DNA of 9,648 nt, from contig JAFOED010000017.1 of NCBI GenBank assembly GCA_017380355.1, positions 1-9,648 on the forward strand, in the 5' to 3' direction. The position numbers were made by a program, and so were the translations under genes. The notes under the pieces are model-generated. The model saw only the letters and a program-made list of their open reading frames with translations. It was not told where the DNA came from and searched no databases. The stretch is from Ruminococcus sp. (GTDB taxonomy: Bacteria; Bacillota; Clostridia; Oscillospirales; Acutalibacteraceae). Positions 5,513 through 9,648 of the stretch are shown here, in pieces (within the stretch, counting starts at the first letter, position 1; each line of letters begins with the position of its first letter).

Positions 5513-8110
5513 TTATTTATTCTTTTTATTAGTGATCAGCTTTCTTAATATATCTACAGGGATAACGATTAGTGAGAGAGCGAAAATAACAAGCCACTGT
5601 TTGTAATCGAGTGGACATACGCTGATTGCCTTTCCAAGGAAAGTACAAGCGAGCACTACACCTACGACAATTCCTATAGCAATACGGAAGAAAAGTTTGT
5701 TTTTACCAAGTCCGCTGAAAAGGTTAAGCTTTTCTGTACGGATGTTAAAGCCGTTAAATGCAGCCATGAAACATAACAGTGCAAAACGAGCAGTAAGAGC
5801 TGATTCTTCTGTAGGGAACATATTACTTAAAGGTGTGAATATTATAATCGCAAACGCTGCTAAGAACGAAACTGTACTTACACCGATTCTAAGTTTCGCA
5901 CCATTAATAAACAGACCCGTTCCCTTCTTAATTGGCTTTTCAGTCATATACTCAGCTTTCGGAGGCTCGCTTCCAAAAGACAGAGAGTTTAAAGAGTCCA
6001 TAATAATGTTGATGATAAGAATCTGAACCGACGCGAGGATTGAACCCGCTGCAAACAGCGGATAAGCCATCGACGAAATAAGAAGTGCGATATTAATCGG
6101 AAGCTGGAACTCTAAGAACATCATAATGTTGTGCATAAATGTTCTACCAAGCTCTACCGCCTTGACAACAGACGCAAAATTGTCGTCAGTTAAAATAATA
6201 TCAGACGCTTCTTTAGCAACGTCACTACCTGTCTGCATACCAAAACCTACGTCAGCTTTCTTTAACGCAGGTGAGTCGTTTACACCGTCGCCTGTCATGG
6301 CTACAGAATATCCAATCTGCTGAGCAAGAGTTACGAGTCGAAGCTTTGTGTTAGGAGAGCAACGAGAGATAACTCGCAGTTTAGGGATGATGTTGATAAC
6401 CTCTTCATCGGTGAGTTTTTCGAACTCATCGTTTGTGAGGGCTACGTCGCCATCAACATAAATACCACATTCTTTTGCAACCGCAATAGCTGTCTGGATG
6501 CTGTCGCCAGTAATCTCAATAACCTGAGCTCCTGCTTCTTTTGCAACACGCACCGCATCAGGGACTTCCTTACGGATAGGGTCAACAACGCCGATAATTC
6601 CGAGAAGAATCATATCATTTGGCAGTTCGTTTTCGGTCAATGTGCCACTGTTCTTTGCGAGAGCAATACAACGGATAGAACGAGAGTTAAGCTCTTTTAC
6701 AACCTCATCAATCTGAGCTCTGTTTTCAAAAGGCTTAACTTCGCCGTCTTTTGTCATTATCTTTGTACAGCAATCGATAATTTTCTCTGTCGCACCCTTA
6801 TAATAAGTGTAACGATCAGATGTAGTCACAGCAGAATACTTGTTAGAACTTGTAAATGTCTGCTTATCAAGAATTGCCGTGTTATTAACAATAGACTTTG
6901 CTTCACCCGAAGTGACAAGTGAAAGTACCGCACGGTCAATAGAGTTACCGCCTGTGATTCTCTCTTCAGAATCGTAGGTCGCACTGTTATTAAGCACGAT
7001 GTTGAGTTTGAGCTCCTTAAACAGTTCGCTGTCTTTGTCGACCTCAACACCAGTATAATCAATCACACAATCTGGTGACATAACGCCTGTTGTAAGTGTA
7101 CCTGTTTTGTCGGTACAGATAAGATTAACGTACGCAAGTTCAGGAATCTTACCTGGATTTTTCGCAAGAATGTTGTAGCGTTCCATAGTGCGGACGTTCT
7201 GCTTTGTAACGAGCTTTACGATAAGAGGCAAGCCCTCAGGAACAGCCGCAACGATTATAGTGAGCGCAACCGAAACGTTGGACGCGATTTTCTGTACAGT
7301 GTCTAAGAAGCCCTGAGAAAAATACTCTTTAAAACCAACCTCAGCGATACCTGTAGCCATTAAAATGATAAATGTAATAAGTGCCGCAAGGGTACCCCAA
7401 CGAGAGATGAAGTCGCTTAATTTATCGAGAGCTATGTCGAGCGCAGTTTTCGGCGCTTCTAAAGTCTGCATTTTAACGAGAGTATCACCGTTTACGGTAT
7501 TCACTCCGACATCGGTGACAATCATCTTACCTTCACCACTCATAACACAAGTACCGGCAAAAAGACAGTTCTGGTTAGTGTACGCGTCAGTAGATGTAGT
7601 CTTAACGTGAACGTAATCAGGCACAGGAGTTTTTCTGCATTCCTTGGTTTCGCCGTTGATAGCTGCGTTGTTAACGTCAACCTTACCTTCGATGATGTAA
7701 CCGTCAGCGAAAATCTCGCCACCGATACCGATACACACGATATCCCCTACGACAAGCTCGTCCTTATTGATAGAAATCATCTCGCCGTTACGGATAACGT
7801 CACAGTATCTTACAGAGCTGCGAAGTCGCAGTTCGTTTGCTGACTTCTGTACACCCAGTCCGGTACGCACAGCGATAAATGTAACGATACCGAGTACGAG
7901 CATAATCATAATCGGCTCGGAAAATTCCATAATACCGAGTATAGCTAAAACAAGCTGTACGAGCGCAATAGCGATAAGTATGAGAGTGATTTTTTCACTC
8001 AGTGCTTCAAGCGCAAAGTTATACCACTTTTTTTGTTTAGGTTCAGGGAGTTTATTCGAGCCGTGCTCTTCTCTGCTCCGTAAAACCTGTTCGTCTGTTA
8101 AGCCTTTCAT
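5513..8110 (-). CDS. P2-type calcium-transporting ATPase
   Basis: 865 residues, full length, pumping cations (most likely Ca2+) out of the cytoplasm at the expense of ATP. In order: an N-terminal cation-ATPase region; M1-M2 (about 36-83); an actuator domain with INGET (151-155) instead of the usual TGES; M3-M4 with VPEGLPL (290-296), whose Glu binds Ca2+; ICTDKTGTLT with the phosphorylated Asp334; FTSSNKYSAV and KGA (438-440) for nucleotide binding; ITGDS (534-538); MTGDGVND (605-612); then M5-M10. FQLPIN in M5 and NIIMD (N701, D705) in M6 fit the single-site, PMCA-like (P2B) calcium pumps. The start is the ATG at 8110, with AGGAGG six bases before it. The longer frame to 8170 overlaps a good promoter, so I reject it. 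It is divergent from an XRE-type membrane regulator, which may control it (inference). Confidence 0.95.
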   Translation of the reverse strand: MKGLTDEQVLRSREEHGSNKLPEPKQKKWYNFALEALSEKITLILIAIALVQLVLAILGIMEFSEPIMIMLVLGIVTFIAVRTGLGVQKSANELRLRSSVRYCDVIRNGEMISINKDELVVGDIVCIGIGGEIFADGYIIEGKVDVNNAAINGETKECRKTPVPDYVHVKTTSTDAYTNQNCLFAGTCVMSGEGKMIVTDVGVNTVNGDTLVKMQTLEAPKTALDIALDKLSDFISRWGTLAALITFIILMATGIAEVGFKEYFSQGFLDTVQKIASNVSVALTIIVAAVPEGLPLIVKLVTKQNVRTMERYNILAKNPGKIPELAYVNLICTDKTGTLTTGVMSPDCVIDYTGVEVDKDSELFKELKLNIVLNNSATYDSEERITGGNSIDRAVLSLVTSGEAKSIVNNTAILDKQTFTSSNKYSAVTTSDRYTYYKGATEKIIDCCTKIMTKDGEVKPFENRAQIDEVVKELNSRSIRCIALAKNSGTLTENELPNDMILLGIIGVVDPIRKEVPDAVRVAKEAGAQVIEITGDSIQTAIAVAKECGIYVDGDVALTNDEFEKLTDEEVINIIPKLRVISRCSPNTKLRLVTLAQQIGYSVAMTGDGVNDSPALKKADVGFGMQTGSDVAKEASDIILTDDNFASVVKAVELGRTFMHNIMMFLEFQLPINIALLISSMAYPLFAAGSILASVQILIINIIMDSLNSLSFGSEPPKAEYMTEKPIKKGTGLFINGAKLRIGVSTVSFLAAFAIIIFTPLSNMFPTEESALTARFALLCFMAAFNGFNIRTEKLNLFSGLGKNKLFFRIAIGIVVGVVLACTFLGKAISVCPLDYKQWLVIFALSLIVIPVDILRKLITNKKNK

Positions 8111-8141
8111 AAAAAGCCTCCTACATATGTTTCCGTCGTAT

Positions 8142-8170
8142 ATTTTATCACTAGTATTTTTGCGTTTCAA
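8142..8170 (-). promoter_or_regulatory. Promoter of the calcium ATPase gene
   Basis: On the minus strand, TTGAAA (8165-8170) and TAAAAT (8142-8147) are exactly 17 bp apart, each matching consensus at 5 of 6 positions. Transcription would start near 8135, about 25 bases before the chosen ATG. AT-rich DNA lies directly upstream of the -35, resembling an UP element. Confidence 0.65.
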
Positions 8171-8183
8171 TAGAGATTTTATT

Positions 8184-8201
8184 ATTTAACAAATATTTAA
8201 C
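8184..8201. repeat. Tandem ATTTAAC direct repeat, helically phased
   Basis: ATTTAAC occurs at 8184-8190 and again at 8195-8201, 11 bp apart, about one helical turn. It lies 14 bases upstream of the -35 of the ATPase promoter. It could be an UP element or an activator half-site pair, or simply AT-rich sequence. Confidence 0.4.
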
Positions 8202-8272
8202 TTTTATTATGCACGCTATTAATACACTTAATATGCCCCACAAACCCGCATAGAATCTATACTGCAAGCGTT

Positions 8273-8289
8273 ACTTGACAAAATCAAGT
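8273..8289. promoter_or_regulatory. Candidate operator, 17-bp perfect palindrome
   Basis: ACTTGA (8273-8278) and TCAAGT (8284-8289) form a perfect 6-bp inverted repeat around CAAAA. The size and form are typical of XRE/Cro-type operators. It lies 64 bases before the XRE-type gene, next to its candidate -35, and about 100 bases upstream of the ATPase promoter. Control of one or both genes by the XRE protein is inferred from position. Confidence 0.5.
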
Positions 8290-8298
8290 GAAATGTGC

Positions 8299-8327
8299 TT
8301 TATTTTTTGACCCCTGTGATATATAAT
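8299..8327 (+). promoter_or_regulatory. Candidate promoter of the XRE-type membrane regulator
   Basis: A perfect TATAAT (8322-8327) is preceded, 17 bp away, by a weak -35 TTTATT (8299-8304). Transcription would start near 8334, 20 bases before the ATG. An alternative uses TTGACA (8275-8280), which is a consensus -35 inside the palindrome, with the poor -10 CTTTAT 17 bp later. A weak -35 next to an upstream palindrome would suit activation or autoregulation. Confidence 0.45.
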
Positions 8328-8353
8328 TAAGTCGAAAAAGGAAGTGGCTTTTT

Positions 8354-9648
8354 ATGAATATAGGCGAAAAAATTCAATTTTACAGAAAACAGAATAATAT
8401 GTCACAGGAAGACCTCGCAATAGCGCTTAACCTCAGTCGTCAGACAATTAGTCTGTGGGAGACTTCGCAGACCGTCCCGACGATTGATAACCTCATCAGA
8501 TTAAGTGAGATTTTTACAGTTTCGGTCGACGAGCTTATAAAAGGTGAAAGCGTAGCAAATACAGAAAAAACCAACGAAACAGAAACTCCACGCGAAAAAT
8601 ATACCTTCAACTTCGACGATAAAGATGAAAAAGCGGTAACAAAAACCTCACGCGCACCACTTGTAAGAGCGATTATTATATTTTCGACCGCGTTTGTGTT
8701 AGTATCCGCTTATCTGGTGGCTGTAGCACAAGCCGACAACTACATTATCGCTTTTTTACTCGGCATGCTGGTCTTAGGTATTTTAGTTTATACAAGAAGT
8801 CTTACATCGTTTAACAAACGCGAAAAAGAAGCGTTCACACGCATAAAAACCACCACCTACGACTATGAGCTTTATCAAGACTATATGGTTTTAAAGCTCT
8901 CTCGTGAAAATGAACTTTTATGCACTCAGAAGATGTACTACAAAGACATCAAAAACGGAATAAACTCAGACAACCACATTTTGTACGTCTACGGCAACCA
9001 GCTGTTTTTCGTAAGAAAATCGGACTTATCAGAAAACTCGGTTTTCTACAATTTTATAAAAACAAAAACAGGCAAAATAAAGGATACGCAAAAGGCGTAT
9101 AACAGACATCGCACCCTCTCGATAGTTTTGTTTATACTGTCACTTGTAAGTATAATGTTGGGTTTATCTGTCGCAGCATGGATATCAACTAAAAACTATA
9201 TGTACGAATCCAACTTCTGGGTGTTTTTCCTCTTTACTCCTATTACAATAGGTTCTACGATTTACGGATTTATACTGAAGAAGAAAGGCTATAAGTACAA
9301 GAAAAACGTTATCGCAGGCATTATTATGACTGTACTATTGTGTGCTTTTGGTTCCTTCACTTTTATTTTCGCCAGCGGGTTCACTCACACCGACGAACCG
9401 ATACAAAGAGCCGAGCAATTACTCGACATCGAAATTCCACAACACGAACATATCACTACTACTGATGCTTCAAGAATATTCGAATCAGGCATATACTCTT
9501 CTTTTAGCGATGTGTTCTTTGAAGAGAACAAAATGATCGATTTTGAAATGAATCTTTTGTCTGATGACAAGTGGCTCGATTCAATACCTAACGATATAAT
9601 TGGTATCACCACAAACGTCCACTATACAGCTAATTATGATTACTTTCT
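8354..9648 (+). CDS. Membrane-anchored XRE-family regulator with YcxB-like and extracytoplasmic domains (3' end beyond window)
   Basis: The frame is open from the ATG at 8354 to the window end: 431 codons with no stop, so the C-terminus is missing. AGGAAG lies 9 bases before the ATG. Residues 4-63 are a Cro/CI-type helix-turn-helix (KIQFYRKQNNMSQEDLA, SRQTISLWE, VDELIKG). A polar linker (64-100) leads to two membrane segments (103-123, 130-146), then a cytoplasmic domain (about 155-245) resembling YcxB-like proteins (YDYELYQDYMVLKLS, KMYYKDIKNG, ILYVYGNQLFFVRKSDLS). Three further membrane segments follow (253-276, 288-307, 317-340), with a basic KKKGYKYKK loop between the last two, then at least 89 residues predicted outside the cell. 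The DNA-binding end must stay in the cytoplasm, which matches this topology. It is likely a one-component sensor that passes an envelope or ion signal to DNA. It faces the calcium pump gene; the signal and targets are unknown. Confidence 0.85.
   Translation, partial: MNIGEKIQFYRKQNNMSQEDLAIALNLSRQTISLWETSQTVPTIDNLIRLSEIFTVSVDELIKGESVANTEKTNETETPREKYTFNFDDKDEKAVTKTSRAPLVRAIIIFSTAFVLVSAYLVAVAQADNYIIAFLLGMLVLGILVYTRSLTSFNKREKEAFTRIKTTTYDYELYQDYMVLKLSRENELLCTQKMYYKDIKNGINSDNHILYVYGNQLFFVRKSDLSENSVFYNFIKTKTGKIKDTQKAYNRHRTLSIVLFILSLVSIMLGLSVAAWISTKNYMYESNFWVFFLFTPITIGSTIYGFILKKKGYKYKKNVIAGIIMTVLLCAFGSFTFIFASGFTHTDEPIQRAEQLLDIEIPQHEHITTTDASRIFESGIYSSFSDVFFEENKMIDFEMNLLSDDKWLDSIPNDIIGITTNVHYTANYDYF

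Noticed and set aside
8111..8170. 20-codon N-terminal extension of the calcium ATPase
   Set aside because: It contains the TTGAAA/TAAAAT promoter, and the AGGAGG site supports the ATG at 8110.
7767..8189. 140-codon plus-strand open frame opposite the ATPase gene
   Set aside because: It is a shadow on the opposite strand of a well-supported gene, with no ribosome binding site or recognisable protein.
8307..8327. TTGACC with TATAAT as a promoter pair
   Set aside because: The spacer is only 9 bp, far too short; a different -35 must be used with this -10.
8303..8339. Imperfect inverted repeat TTTTTTGAC / GTCGAAAAA around the TATAAT
   Set aside because: It is interrupted by a mismatch and built mostly of A/T runs, so it is weaker than the palindrome at 8273-8289.

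Overview
The window looks like chromosomal DNA of an AT-rich Gram-positive bacterium of the Bacillota, most likely a gut-type clostridium (Oscillospiraceae or Ruminococcaceae). This rests on strong purine-rich Shine-Dalgarno sites, short intergenic gaps, perfect-stem terminators shared by convergent genes, and the gene families present. The lineage is an inference from style and family content and was not tested by a search. I see no rRNA, tRNA, CRISPR array, transposase, integrase or phage gene.

Layout. Bases 1-165 hold a terminator and then a promoter for a plus-strand polyprenyl glycosylphosphotransferase (166-1554), the initiating enzyme of surface polysaccharide or glycan assembly. It converges on two tightly packed minus-strand genes, 2925-3782 (PrsW-family intramembrane protease) and 1604-2911 (membrane-anchored transglutaminase-like protein), which are 13 bp apart and probably co-transcribed. 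Upstream of that pair, on the same strand, is a CDF-family zinc/cadmium/cobalt exporter with a natural polyhistidine tail (3877-4767). It is divergent from a TetR-family regulator (4925-5476), and the 157-bp region between them carries two candidate operators sharing one 9-mer in opposite orientation. The arrangement resembles the known SczA/CzcD zinc-efflux system of streptococci. After a shared terminator comes a large minus-strand P2-type Ca2+-ATPase (5513-8110). The window ends in a divergent plus-strand gene, 8354 to beyond the end: an XRE helix-turn-helix fused to five membrane segments, a YcxB-like domain and an extracytoplasmic domain. It looks like a membrane-bound one-component sensor-regulator and is incomplete here.

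How the genes fit together. The theme is envelope and cation homeostasis: a surface-glycan starter enzyme, an intramembrane protease next to an anchored extracellular enzyme, a metal exporter with its own switch, and a calcium pump facing a membrane-embedded regulator. Start codons were moved downstream from the longest open frame for four genes (glycosylphosphotransferase, protease, CDF exporter, ATPase), because a good ribosome binding site, and in some cases a promoter, lies inside the longer frame.

The best candidates for something new are the membrane-anchored XRE/YcxB-like regulator facing the calcium pump with a 17-bp palindrome between them, and the PrsW-like protease (with altered conserved residues) paired with a single-pass transglutaminase-like protein. 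The TetR/CDF switch has the clearest regulatory DNA.
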